Positions 21,578 through 29,505 of a DNA stretch of 34,181 nucleotides are shown here, piece by piece. The DNA comes from DATLWR01 sp035576205 (GTDB taxonomy: Bacteria; Pseudomonadota; Zetaproteobacteria; Mariprofundales; Mariprofundaceae). A model generated the notes under the pieces. That model ran no database searches and was not told the DNA's origin. It worked only from the letters and a program-made list of their open reading frames with translations. The position numbers and the translations under genes were made by a program. The stretch spans positions 1 through 34,181 of the forward strand of contig DATLWR010000049.1 in the NCBI GenBank assembly GCA_035576205.1, written 5' to 3'. How positions within the stretch are numbered: the stretch's first letter is position 1; every line of letters begins with the position of its first letter.

Positions 21578-22693
21578 ATGGCCACCCTGAATGCCGCTGC
21601 CCGTTTCCGTGAACGCCTGTGCCGGCTTCTGGTTTCCGGCCAGACGCTCGCCGGCGACCTTCACGATGCGCAGCTGATGGAGGCGGCGTTGAGGGAGGGT
21701 GTCGATCTGTTGCTGCTGCCCGAAACGGTCGCTGACGAGACGAACGGCATCCGCCAGTTGCGCAAGGAGCGCTCCATCTGGCATCTGCGCCTGACGCATG
21801 CGATGCAGCAGGTTCTCACCGCCGTGGCCCGGACGGGCTGTCCGATCATCGCGCTGCGCGGCCGCGCACTGGCCGAAGCGCTCTATGCCGATCCGGTGAA
21901 CAGGCCGCAGAGCGATATCGATCTGTTGATGCGGCCGAATCAGACGCTGGCCGTCAAACAGGCGTTGTGGGACCTCGGTTTCCGTCCGTCGCCCGCCTAC
22001 CCGAATGTCTTCCTGCGTGGCGATCTGATGCTCGACACGCACATCGAGCCGCTCGGCATCGAGCGCATCCGTTCCTGGGAATACCTGACGCCGCTGCGCA
22101 CCGAGGATTTCTTCCGGCACAGCATTCAGGGTGAGCTCTGCGGCAGGCCGGCGCTGCAGCTTACGCCGCGCGTGCTGCTGCCCTACCTCTGTTTCCATGC
22201 CATGAAACACTCCTTCGAACGGCTGATCTGGCTGGTCGATATCGCGCTCTTGGCGCGCAAGATCGATGCCGGGGGGGGATGGGACGAGGTGCTGGAAGGC
22301 ATTCGCGAATACCGGCTTGAGAGACCCTGCTACTACGCGCTGGCCTATGCGGCGCAGCATCTCGCCGCACCCGTGCCGGCAGCGCTGCTCGCCGACATCC
22401 GGCCGGAGATGGGCTTCGTCGAGCAAGGGCTGTTCGCCCGCCACATGCAGCACGTGCAGATCCCGTTCCTGGCCGAGCGGCTGTTCGCCCGCATGCAGCC
22501 GGACATGAAACACCGCATCGAGTTCTGGCGCGAAACGATCTGGCCTCGCTACGAGGTGCGCCGGCAGGTGGTGCAGAGCGGTTGCGTGAAGTGCAATTTC
22601 ATCCGCAAACGGCTGAAACAGATCCTGAAAGCGACGTGGTTGTTCCTGCGCGAGGGCGGCTACCTGCTGACGCACTGGCCACGCAGCAGCTAG
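21578..22693 (+). CDS. Nucleotidyltransferase-fold protein (NTP_transf_5 type) of the peptide cluster
   Basis: The 371-residue protein has a nucleotidyltransferase core: 'IALRGRALAEALY' (about 91-103) followed by the metal-binding D113-I-D115 in 'PQSDIDLLM', then 'LMLDTHIEPLG'. This is the pattern of the uncharacterised NTP_transf_5 family, common beside PqqD-like and HprK-like genes. A conserved 'CFHAMKHSFERLIWLVDIALL' region follows. I use the ATG at 21578; a TTG three codons earlier is in frame. It could nucleotidylate the peptide or a partner. Divergent from the peptide operon, its stop shares CTAG (22690-22693) with the convergent glutamate dehydrogenase gene. Confidence 0.82.
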   Translation: MATLNAAARFRERLCRLLVSGQTLAGDLHDAQLMEAALREGVDLLLLPETVADETNGIRQLRKERSIWHLRLTHAMQQVLTAVARTGCPIIALRGRALAEALYADPVNRPQSDIDLLMRPNQTLAVKQALWDLGFRPSPAYPNVFLRGDLMLDTHIEPLGIERIRSWEYLTPLRTEDFFRHSIQGELCGRPALQLTPRVLLPYLCFHAMKHSFERLIWLVDIALLARKIDAGGGWDEVLEGIREYRLERPCYYALAYAAQHLAAPVPAALLADIRPEMGFVEQGLFARHMQHVQIPFLAERLFARMQPDMKHRIEFWRETIWPRYEVRRQVVQSGCVKCNFIRKRLKQILKATWLFLREGGYLLTHWPRSS

Positions 22694-25600
22694 CTCTCCT
22701 CGATCAGCGTTTCCAGCCGGCTGAGCGCCAACAGCAGGTGCATGCGCCGGTTCTCCGGCGTGGTTTCCGCCTCCTGTCCCTGGGCCTGCCGGTAGGCCTG
22801 CAGCTCCTGCCAGTGCGCATGCCGGCTCCAGCGTTTCTCTCCCTCGGCCAGCGGCTCGGCTCGGCTTTCCAGCAACTGGCCGATGGCCATGGTTTTCAGA
22901 TGCGCCAGCCGGTGCAGCCATTCGCGCCGCAACGGGTGCGCCTCCTCCTCGCCCCAGTCGGTTGAGCGCAGCGGCGCTTCCATCTCGGCGAACGGCAGCA
23001 GGTGCAGGCAGGCCTGGCTGGCTTTCAGGCAGCGGGAGAGCGGCAGCTGCCGTGCAGTGGCCAGATGCAGGGCGGCTGCAAACTGCGACAGGTCGGGCAT
23101 GGAGGCGAGGTGCGCTGCTTCGTCTGTGGCCAAGCCGGCCTGGGCATAGTTCTTCAGCAGGTCGAGGAAACGGCTGTTCTCACTGCCGGCGATCCCCTGG
23201 GCGGCCAGCGAATGGCGGAAATGGCGGAACGCCTTGTGCTGCTGCGTTAGCCAGCCCGCATCGAGGTTGCCGACCGGCTGCAGTTGCAGCAGCTCCTCGG
23301 TGAATCGCTGCACCTGCAGCTGCAGGGCATGCTGCAGCCCGGCGGCGGCCTCGACATCGGCGATCCGCTGCCAGATCGCCTCGCGCAACAGGGGGATATC
23401 GAGCAGCGACTCGGCGATCAGCAGCCCCTCGACCAGCTCCTCCACCGGCTGCTCCAGCAGCGTTTGCAGCAGCAACACCGCCGTCAGTCCGAGGTCGTTG
23501 ACGATGTGGTTGACGGCCCTGGTGGCGACGATTTCGGCGGCCAGCGGATGCCGGCCCAGCTCGTCGGTGAAACGCCGGTGGATGGTCGTCGGGAAATAAC
23601 CGCGCAGGAAATCGTCGGCGAAGAGGCTCGAATGGCGGAAATTGCTCTCTGACAGCCGGGCATGCAGGCGGTTCTTCTCCTGCCCGAGCAGGACCGAGAG
23701 CATCGGTCGCAGGCGATGCAGTTCCTGCCGCTCCATGCCCGGTGCGTTGTCGGCCGACAGCCAGCCGTCTTCGGCCAGCTCCCTGACCAGCCGGGAGAGG
23801 CGGTGCGGGTGCTCGGCGGCATTCAGCTCGGCCAGCGTCAGGGCGCGCGATTGCAGCAGGTTGTCTGTGAGGCACTGTTCGGTCACCTCGCCGGTCAGCC
23901 GCTTCAGCAACCGGTTGCGCTCGGCGATGCCGATGCGCCCGGCGGGTGTCGCCGAGAAGAGAATCTTCAGGTTGACCTCGTGGTCGGACATGTCGACGCC
24001 GCCGGAGTTGTCCGTCGCATCGGTGTTGATGCGGCCGTCGGCTGCCGCATATTCGAGTCGCGCCTGCTGCGTGAAGCCGAGGTTGCCGCCCTCGCCGACC
24101 ACCCGGCAGCGCAGTTCGGCGGCATCGACACGCACGCTGTTGTTGGCCGGATCGCGCACCTCGGCATGCGTTTCGGCACTCGCCTTCACGTAGGTGCCGA
24201 TACCGCCGTTGTAGAGCAGGTCGACGGGGGCCTTCAGCATCGCCTGGATCAATGCCTCGCCGGAGAGCCGCTTGGCCTCCACCCCCAGCACCTGCCGTGC
24301 CTCGTCGGCGAGCGGGATCGACTTGGCGCTGCGCTCGAAGACGCCGCCGCCCTTGCTGATACGACGCGGGTCGTAGTCGCCCCAGCCTTTCGCTTCGGTG
24401 AACAGCCGCTGCCGTTCGGCAAAGGCCTTGCGTCTGTCCGGTGCCGGGTCGAGGAAGATATGCCGGTGGTTGAAGGCGCCGACGAGCTGCAGGTTCGGGT
24501 TGAGCAGCATGCCGTTGCCGAACACATCGCCACTCATGTCGCCGATACCGATGCAGGAGAGCGGCGCCGTCCAGGCATCCTGGCCGAGGCGGGCGAAATG
24601 GTGGGCGACACAGGTCCAGGCACCGCGCGCCGTGATGCCGACCGCCTTGTGGTCGTAGCCGTGGCGGCCGCCGCTGGCGAAGGCGTCGTCGAGCCAGAAG
24701 CCGGCCAGCCGCGACTCCTCGTTGGCATCGTCGGAGAAGCGGGCCGTGCCCTTGTCGGCGGCCACCACCAGATAGGGATCGGCGGCATCCTCCTCCGGCA
24801 CGTGGATGCCGGCCGGCGGCACGGCCACGCCGTGCAGCAGGTTGTCGGTGAGCCCCAAAAGGGCGCGGATGAAGGTACGGTACTGCCGGAGCACGAATTC
24901 CGGACCGTCGCCGCCGCGGATCACGAAACCGCCCTTGGCGCCGATCGGCACGATCAGGCCGTTCTTGATGGTCTGGGTGGCCATCAGCTCCATGATCTCG
25001 GTGCGGAAATCGGCCGGCCGGTCGGAATAGCGGATGCCGCCGCGCGCCACCGGCCCGGCCCGCAGGTGCACCCCTTCCAGGTGCACGCCGTGCACGAAGA
25101 TCTCCCGCCACAGGTGCGGGCCGCCGTTGAAGCTGAGGTGTTCGGGGGCGATCTTGATCGCCACCGGCTCGTCGATGCGGCGGGTATAGGCGTTGGTGCG
25201 CAGGCCGGCCTGCACAAGTTCGCCCAGCGCCCGGAACCAGCGGTCGTCGGTCAGCGTCTCGACCGACTCGAGCGCCCGCTCGAAGGCCTGCAGGGCGACG
25301 GCCGGGTTCGATTGGCGGGCCGGATGGTGACGGGCGGCGAACAGCTCGAGCAGGGCGGCGGTGACCTGCGGGTGCCTGAGCAGCATGTCGGTGAGCGGCG
25401 AGGGGGCCGCGTCGGGCATCAGCTGTACCAGGTGGTTGCGCAGCGTGATGGCGATGGCGATCTGTTCGATCGTCAGCCCCGCCATGATCAGCAGCCGGTT
25501 GAGCGCATCGTGGTCGGCCTCGGCGTTGAAAACATGTTCGACGCCGCGGCGCAGCTGTTGCAGGCGATCGTCGGTGAGCCCGGCCGGGCTCTGGCAATGC

Positions 25601-27279
25601 AGGCAGTTGATCTGCATGGCCGGCCCGCTGATGCCGAAGCCGACCACCGCCTCGCGCTCGGCGATCAGGCCGAAGGCTCGGATCAGGTCGACCAGTTCGC
25701 CCAACATCAGCGGCCGCGGCGACAGGATGTGCAGCTCCACCGCCTCGCCGTGATTGCTGGCGCGGACATGGATGCGGCCGCCCTCCGTCACCTGCGGCCG
25801 GATCGACAGGTCGGCGAGGAATTGCTCGGGCGGGAAGAGGTCGGCGTAGAGCTTGGGAAGCGCCTCCAGTTCGGCGAGTGCGGCCGGCATGTCGATCTTG
25901 CGCGAGTGGCGGAACAGCACCGCCTTGGCCAAATCCTTCCAGAAGATCACGTTGCGGTGCACCGTCTCCTGCAGCACCGTCTCATCGAGGCTCGCCACGT
26001 CCTTGCCATCGGCGAGCTGCCGGTCGGCATAGATCAGCAGCAGCCGGTGCGGGCCGACGCCGAAGTTCTCGTGGCCGTGGATGACGAGCCCGTGTGCGGT
26101 CAGGTCGGTCAGCAGTGCCTTCAGCGTGTTCGGTCCGAAGCGGTCGGCGGCCATGGCGACGAACAGCATCACCGTATTGCCCAGTCGCGGCCGGACGAAC
26201 TGACAGACCGTTTCGGTCGGGCCGGACATGTCGATGACCGCCTTCATCGGCGCCAGCCAGTCCAGCGGGCGGGTGGCCAGCAGGGCCGGCTTCGACATGC
26301 GGTCGAAGATGGTCCGCACCTCGCGCCGGTAGAAGGCCGAGTGGCGCAGTTCGCGGCTCTCCGCCAGCTCCTGCCAGGCATGGCCGAGAACTGGCAGCGT
26401 GCCGGCGTTGGTGTAACGGGCGCTGCGCGAGAAATGGCCGAGCACGTAGACCGTGTGCAGCCTACCGTCGGCCCTTTCCGGCCAGGCGATGCGGAAGATC
26501 TCGACGTAGCCGGTGGCATAGAGGAAGCGGTGCATGACGTCGAGCAGCAGCCATTCCACGCCCGGCTGCTCGGGCGGCGGCAGTGCATCGATCGCCTCCA
26601 GCAGGCCCGGCGCGATATGGGCGCAGGTCCGCTTGTTGCGCAACAGCCCGAGGCGGTCGCCGTTCTGCTGCATGCCGAAGTAGATGTAGCGGTTGTCGTT
26701 CAGCCAGGCGAGCAGCTCGGCCGCCTCCGGCAGCCGGCCGGCCAGTGCGCCGACGCAGTCGCGGACGGTCTCGTTCATCGGCCCGAAGTCGGCCACCGAC
26801 AGCTCCACCGAGTGCAGGATGGCGCGGATGTCGGCGACCATGTGGCGGAGATCAGGCACCAGCGTCGCCGAGATGTGCAGCGAGATGAACATGAAATTCT
26901 TGTCCGGGTCGGCGCCCGGCTGCCTGAGCTCCAGCGAGCAGCCGAACTCGTCGCATTCGATGGCCATCACCATGGTCTGCTGCATCAGCGGCTGGACGCC
27001 CTTGCGCAGCAGATAGCCCTTGATGGCATCGAGGTAAAAGGCCTGGTCGGGGCAGCGGATGGTGATGATATGGCGGTGCAGGTCGCCGTGGGAGAGCATC
27101 CGGTCGCCCATCTCGACCTTCGTCTGCGGCATCTTGAACGGCAACAGCTTCTGGAAGTCCTGTACGAGTGCGGCGGTGAGGCGGGTCGACATCCGCCCGA
27201 TCTTCTGCTCCCGGCGGGACTGATCGAGCAATTGGATGAGTTGCTGGCGCAGATGCCTCATGTCGCCCAGTTTAGCCAT
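22690..27279 (-). CDS. NAD-dependent glutamate dehydrogenase, large (about 170 kDa) type
   Basis: The 1529-residue enzyme converts glutamate to 2-oxoglutarate and ammonium with NAD. It has the long N-terminal regulatory region of this family, then the catalytic core with 'GPVARGGIRYSDRPADFRTE' and 'TQTIKNGLIVPIGAKGGFV' (approximately residues 740-830, including the substrate-binding Lys region). The NAD-binding part shows 'IGIGDMSGDVFGNGML' and 'VVGEGGNLGFTQQARLEYA', and a C-terminal helical domain follows. It is slightly shorter than typical members (about 1600). The ATG at 27279 and another six codons on are both possible starts. It is monocistronic and catabolic, linking amino-acid breakdown to the TCA cycle. 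Confidence 0.95.
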   Translation of the reverse strand: MAKLGDMRHLRQQLIQLLDQSRREQKIGRMSTRLTAALVQDFQKLLPFKMPQTKVEMGDRMLSHGDLHRHIITIRCPDQAFYLDAIKGYLLRKGVQPLMQQTMVMAIECDEFGCSLELRQPGADPDKNFMFISLHISATLVPDLRHMVADIRAILHSVELSVADFGPMNETVRDCVGALAGRLPEAAELLAWLNDNRYIYFGMQQNGDRLGLLRNKRTCAHIAPGLLEAIDALPPPEQPGVEWLLLDVMHRFLYATGYVEIFRIAWPERADGRLHTVYVLGHFSRSARYTNAGTLPVLGHAWQELAESRELRHSAFYRREVRTIFDRMSKPALLATRPLDWLAPMKAVIDMSGPTETVCQFVRPRLGNTVMLFVAMAADRFGPNTLKALLTDLTAHGLVIHGHENFGVGPHRLLLIYADRQLADGKDVASLDETVLQETVHRNVIFWKDLAKAVLFRHSRKIDMPAALAELEALPKLYADLFPPEQFLADLSIRPQVTEGGRIHVRASNHGEAVELHILSPRPLMLGELVDLIRAFGLIAEREAVVGFGISGPAMQINCLHCQSPAGLTDDRLQQLRRGVEHVFNAEADHDALNRLLIMAGLTIEQIAIAITLRNHLVQLMPDAAPSPLTDMLLRHPQVTAALLELFAARHHPARQSNPAVALQAFERALESVETLTDDRWFRALGELVQAGLRTNAYTRRIDEPVAIKIAPEHLSFNGGPHLWREIFVHGVHLEGVHLRAGPVARGGIRYSDRPADFRTEIMELMATQTIKNGLIVPIGAKGGFVIRGGDGPEFVLRQYRTFIRALLGLTDNLLHGVAVPPAGIHVPEEDAADPYLVVAADKGTARFSDDANEESRLAGFWLDDAFASGGRHGYDHKAVGITARGAWTCVAHHFARLGQDAWTAPLSCIGIGDMSGDVFGNGMLLNPNLQLVGAFNHRHIFLDPAPDRRKAFAERQRLFTEAKGWGDYDPRRISKGGGVFERSAKSIPLADEARQVLGVEAKRLSGEALIQAMLKAPVDLLYNGGIGTYVKASAETHAEVRDPANNSVRVDAAELRCRVVGEGGNLGFTQQARLEYAAADGRINTDATDNSGGVDMSDHEVNLKILFSATPAGRIGIAERNRLLKRLTGEVTEQCLTDNLLQSRALTLAELNAAEHPHRLSRLVRELAEDGWLSADNAPGMERQELHRLRPMLSVLLGQEKNRLHARLSESNFRHSSLFADDFLRGYFPTTIHRRFTDELGRHPLAAEIVATRAVNHIVNDLGLTAVLLLQTLLEQPVEELVEGLLIAESLLDIPLLREAIWQRIADVEAAAGLQHALQLQVQRFTEELLQLQPVGNLDAGWLTQQHKAFRHFRHSLAAQGIAGSENSRFLDLLKNYAQAGLATDEAAHLASMPDLSQFAAALHLATARQLPLSRCLKASQACLHLLPFAEMEAPLRSTDWGEEEAHPLRREWLHRLAHLKTMAIGQLLESRAEPLAEGEKRWSRHAHWQELQAYRQAQGQEAETTPENRRMHLLLALSRLETLIEES

Positions 27280-27320
27280 CGCGTTGCCGGCATGTCGAAC
27301 CCCAAATCCGGCCCGCCATG

Positions 27321-27349
27321 TTGACGAAAGTGCCTGCGGCGGCTTTGAT
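27321..27349 (+). promoter_or_regulatory. Candidate promoter of the CDGSH-radC unit
   Basis: TTGACG (27321-27326, five of six matches) is followed by a 17-base spacer and TTTGAT (27344-27349, four of six). It is correctly placed upstream of the GGAGGT site (27361-27366) and the ATG at 27371. Confidence 0.45.
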
Positions 27350-27370
27350 GGAACTCAACGGGAGGTGCCC

Positions 27371-27631
27371 ATGACCGACGCGAAACGACCGAAGGGAAAG
27401 ATCGCTGCCATCGGCCCGGCGGTGCTCACGCTGGAACCCGGCGAATACTGGTGGTGTGCCTGCGGCCGTTCGCAGAACCAGCCGTTCTGTGACGACTCGC
27501 ATATCGGCACGGAGTTCATGCCGGTGCAGCTGCTGCTGAAGGAGAAAACCGAGGTGGCGCTCTGCCGCTGCAAGCAGACCGGCACGCCTCCCTTCTGCGA
27601 CGGCAGCCACAAGAAGTTAAAACAGGACTGA
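27371..27631 (+). CDS. Tandem CDGSH iron-sulfur domain protein
   Basis: The 86-residue protein contains two CDGSH zinc-finger-type motifs, each with three Cys and one His that bind a [2Fe-2S] cluster: C29-A-C31...C40-D-D-S-H44 and C65-R-C67...C76-D-G-S-H80. Two motifs in one short chain make it a pseudo-dimer of the mitoNEET fold. The family acts in redox or iron-sulfur handling; the specific role here is unknown. GGAGGT lies four bases before the ATG, which rules out the longer upstream frame. One base separates it from radC. Confidence 0.93.
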   Translation: MTDAKRPKGKIAAIGPAVLTLEPGEYWWCACGRSQNQPFCDDSHIGTEFMPVQLLLKEKTEVALCRCKQTGTPPFCDGSHKKLKQD

Positions 27632-27632
27632 C

Positions 27633-28307
27633 ATGCACGAACTGGTGCAGGGCCACCGCGACCGGCTGCGCAAGCGCTTCGCCGCGCACGGTTTCGACGG
27701 CTTCCGCGACTACGAGGTGCTGGAGCTCTTGCTCACCTACGCCATCCCGCGCGTCGATGTGAAGCCGATCGCAAAACGGCTCTTGAAGGCATTCGGCACG
27801 CTGGCCGGGGTATTCGATGCGCCGGTTTCGGAGCTGAAGGTGATCGAGGGGATCGGCGAGAAGGGGGCGGTGTTCCTGACACTCGTGCGGCAGGTGGAGA
27901 TCCGCTATCTCGCCTCCGACCTGCCGGGCAAGACGGTCTTCGATGCGCCGGACAAGGTGAAGGCGCACCTGCGGCTGCTGGTGCAGGGGCGCGGCATGGA
28001 GTGCTTCGGCGCTGTCTTCACCGACCAGCAGCACCGGCATGTCGCCACCCAGATCATGTTCGAGGGAACGGTGGATCGCACCGCCGTCTACCCGCGCAAC
28101 CTGATGAAGCGCGCGCTGGAACTCGATGCCAAGGGGCTGATCCTGTTCCACAATCATCCGGGCGGCACGACGCGCGCCAGCCGCGAGGATATCGAGCTGA
28201 CCAAGCGCATGGCCGAGGCCTGCGAGCCGCTCGACATCAAGGTGCTCGACCACTTCCTGATCGCCGGCAAGGAAGTGCTCTCCTTCAAGGAGATGGGGTG
28301 GTACTAG
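27633..28307 (+). CDS. radC: RadC family JAB/MPN-domain protein
   Basis: The 224-residue protein has an N-terminal helix-hairpin-helix-like region ('LIEGIGEKGA'-type, about residue 70) and a C-terminal JAB domain with an intact JAMM metal site, H173-x-H175-x7-S183-x2-D186 ('HNHPGG...SREDI'). The family is named for DNA repair, but its biochemical function is unsettled; the motif suggests a metalloprotease-like fold. It is translationally close to the CDGSH gene, probably a chance operon. Confidence 0.93.
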   Translation: MHELVQGHRDRLRKRFAAHGFDGFRDYEVLELLLTYAIPRVDVKPIAKRLLKAFGTLAGVFDAPVSELKVIEGIGEKGAVFLTLVRQVEIRYLASDLPGKTVFDAPDKVKAHLRLLVQGRGMECFGAVFTDQQHRHVATQIMFEGTVDRTAVYPRNLMKRALELDAKGLILFHNHPGGTTRASREDIELTKRMAEACEPLDIKVLDHFLIAGKEVLSFKEMGWY

Positions 28308-28334
28308 GTCTGTTCAAGGGTTCGCTTCCGGTAT

Positions 28335-28340
28335 CATAAT
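28335..28340 (+). promoter_or_regulatory. Candidate -10 box of the DUF2817 gene
   Basis: CATAAT matches five of six bases of the -10 consensus and lies 32 bases before the ATG at 28373. The -35 region is weak. The ATG has GGGAG upstream. Confidence 0.3.
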
Positions 28341-28372
28341 CGCAGCCGGATTCGTGGCATGAGGGAGTATCT

Positions 28373-29467
28373 ATGTCGGAGCTGATCCGGTTGTTGCAGG
28401 CGTTCTCGGCGGACTATGCCGAGGCGCGGGCGAAATTTCTCGAGGCGGTGGCGCAGGCCGGGCTGCACGCCGAAAGCCATGCACATCCGGGCTCGGGACC
28501 GAACGGCGAGGCGCTGGCCACCGACAGTGTCTGGATCGGGCCGGCGGATGCCGACAACGTGCTGGTGCTGATCTCGGCCACCCACGGCGTCGAGGGTTTC
28601 TGCGGCTCCGGTGCCGAGATCGATTTCCTGCGTAATCTGCCGGAGCTGCCGCGCGACACGGCCGCCCTCGTCATCCATGCTATCAATCCGCACGGTTTCG
28701 CCTGGCTCAGGCGTGTGACCATGGAAGGGGTGGATCTGAACCGCAATTTCGTCGATTTCAGTGTGCCGCTACCCGAGAATCCCGGTTACGACGAGCTGGC
28801 CGATGCCATCGTGCCGGATTCGCTCTCCGAGGTGGCTATCCTGGAGGCCGATGCGCGGCTTGCCGCCTATTTCGAGAAGCACGGTGCGCGCGACTTCGAG
28901 ATCGCGCTGTCCGGCGGTCAGTACAGGCATCCGCACGGCATGTTCTACGGCGGCACCGCTCCGACCTGGTCGCGGACGACCACCGAAGCGCTGGTCGCCA
29001 GACACCGGCTGGCGGAGCGCCAGCGCGTGGCGCTGATCGATTTCCACACCGGGCTCGGGCCGTTCGGCTATGGCGAGCCGATCTGCGATCACCCGCCGGG
29101 GAGCACGGGCGTGACACTGGCGAAGCAATGGTACGGCGATTCGGTGACCGAGCCGGCGCTCGGCAGTTCCACCTCGGTGCCGAAGACGGGGCTCGCCGAT
29201 TTCGGCTGGCAGGACCTGGTCGGCGAGCCGCTGGTCTACGTGGCGCTGGAGTTCGGCACCTACTCGTTCGACGAAATGAAGCGGGTGCTCAGGGCCGACC
29301 ACTGGCTGCACGCGCAGGGCGCTGTCGACTGGTCATCCGCAGAAACGAAGCGCATCAAGACGGCGATCCGTCGCCAGTTCTATCCCGATACCGACGACTG
29401 GAAGGAGATGGTGCTGTTCCGTTCCCGTCAGCTCATCCGCCAGGCCCTTAACGGCATGGCATCCTGA
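28373..29467 (+). CDS. M14-like metallopeptidase family protein (DUF2817)
   Basis: The 364-residue protein matches the DUF2817 branch of zinc carboxypeptidase-like enzymes. 'ISATHGVEGFCGSG' gives an H71-x2-E74 zinc site. 'INPHGFAWLRRVTMEGVDLNRNF' is the substrate-binding Arg/Asn-Arg region. H225 in 'LIDFHTGLG' is the likely third zinc ligand, and 'ALEFGTYS' lies near the catalytic position. Substrates of this branch are not established. No signal peptide is present, so it is cytoplasmic. It converges on the RimK-like gene; the neighbouring ATP-grasp/peptidase module makes an amide-handling role conceivable. Confidence 0.85.
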   Translation: MSELIRLLQAFSADYAEARAKFLEAVAQAGLHAESHAHPGSGPNGEALATDSVWIGPADADNVLVLISATHGVEGFCGSGAEIDFLRNLPELPRDTAALVIHAINPHGFAWLRRVTMEGVDLNRNFVDFSVPLPENPGYDELADAIVPDSLSEVAILEADARLAAYFEKHGARDFEIALSGGQYRHPHGMFYGGTAPTWSRTTTEALVARHRLAERQRVALIDFHTGLGPFGYGEPICDHPPGSTGVTLAKQWYGDSVTEPALGSSTSVPKTGLADFGWQDLVGEPLVYVALEFGTYSFDEMKRVLRADHWLHAQGAVDWSSAETKRIKTAIRRQFYPDTDDWKEMVLFRSRQLIRQALNGMAS

Positions 29468-29491
29468 ATAAAGCGCAGATAAGCGCTTTAT
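29468..29491. terminator. Hairpin between convergent DUF2817 and RimK-like genes
   Basis: A perfect 9-bp stem (29468-29476 with 29483-29491) with a six-base loop starts immediately after the DUF2817 stop. It lacks a T tract on either strand, so it is a symmetric transcription-end or mRNA-stabilising hairpin rather than a textbook terminator. Confidence 0.55.
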
Positions 29492-29505
29492 CCAGTTCCA
29501 AACAA

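Noticed and set aside
23662..27324. A 1220-codon open frame on the plus strand opposite glutamate dehydrogenase
   Set aside because: The minus-strand frame has clear enzyme motifs. The opposite frame is low-complexity, rich in His/Gln/Arg/Asp, and is the usual mirror of a high-GC gene.
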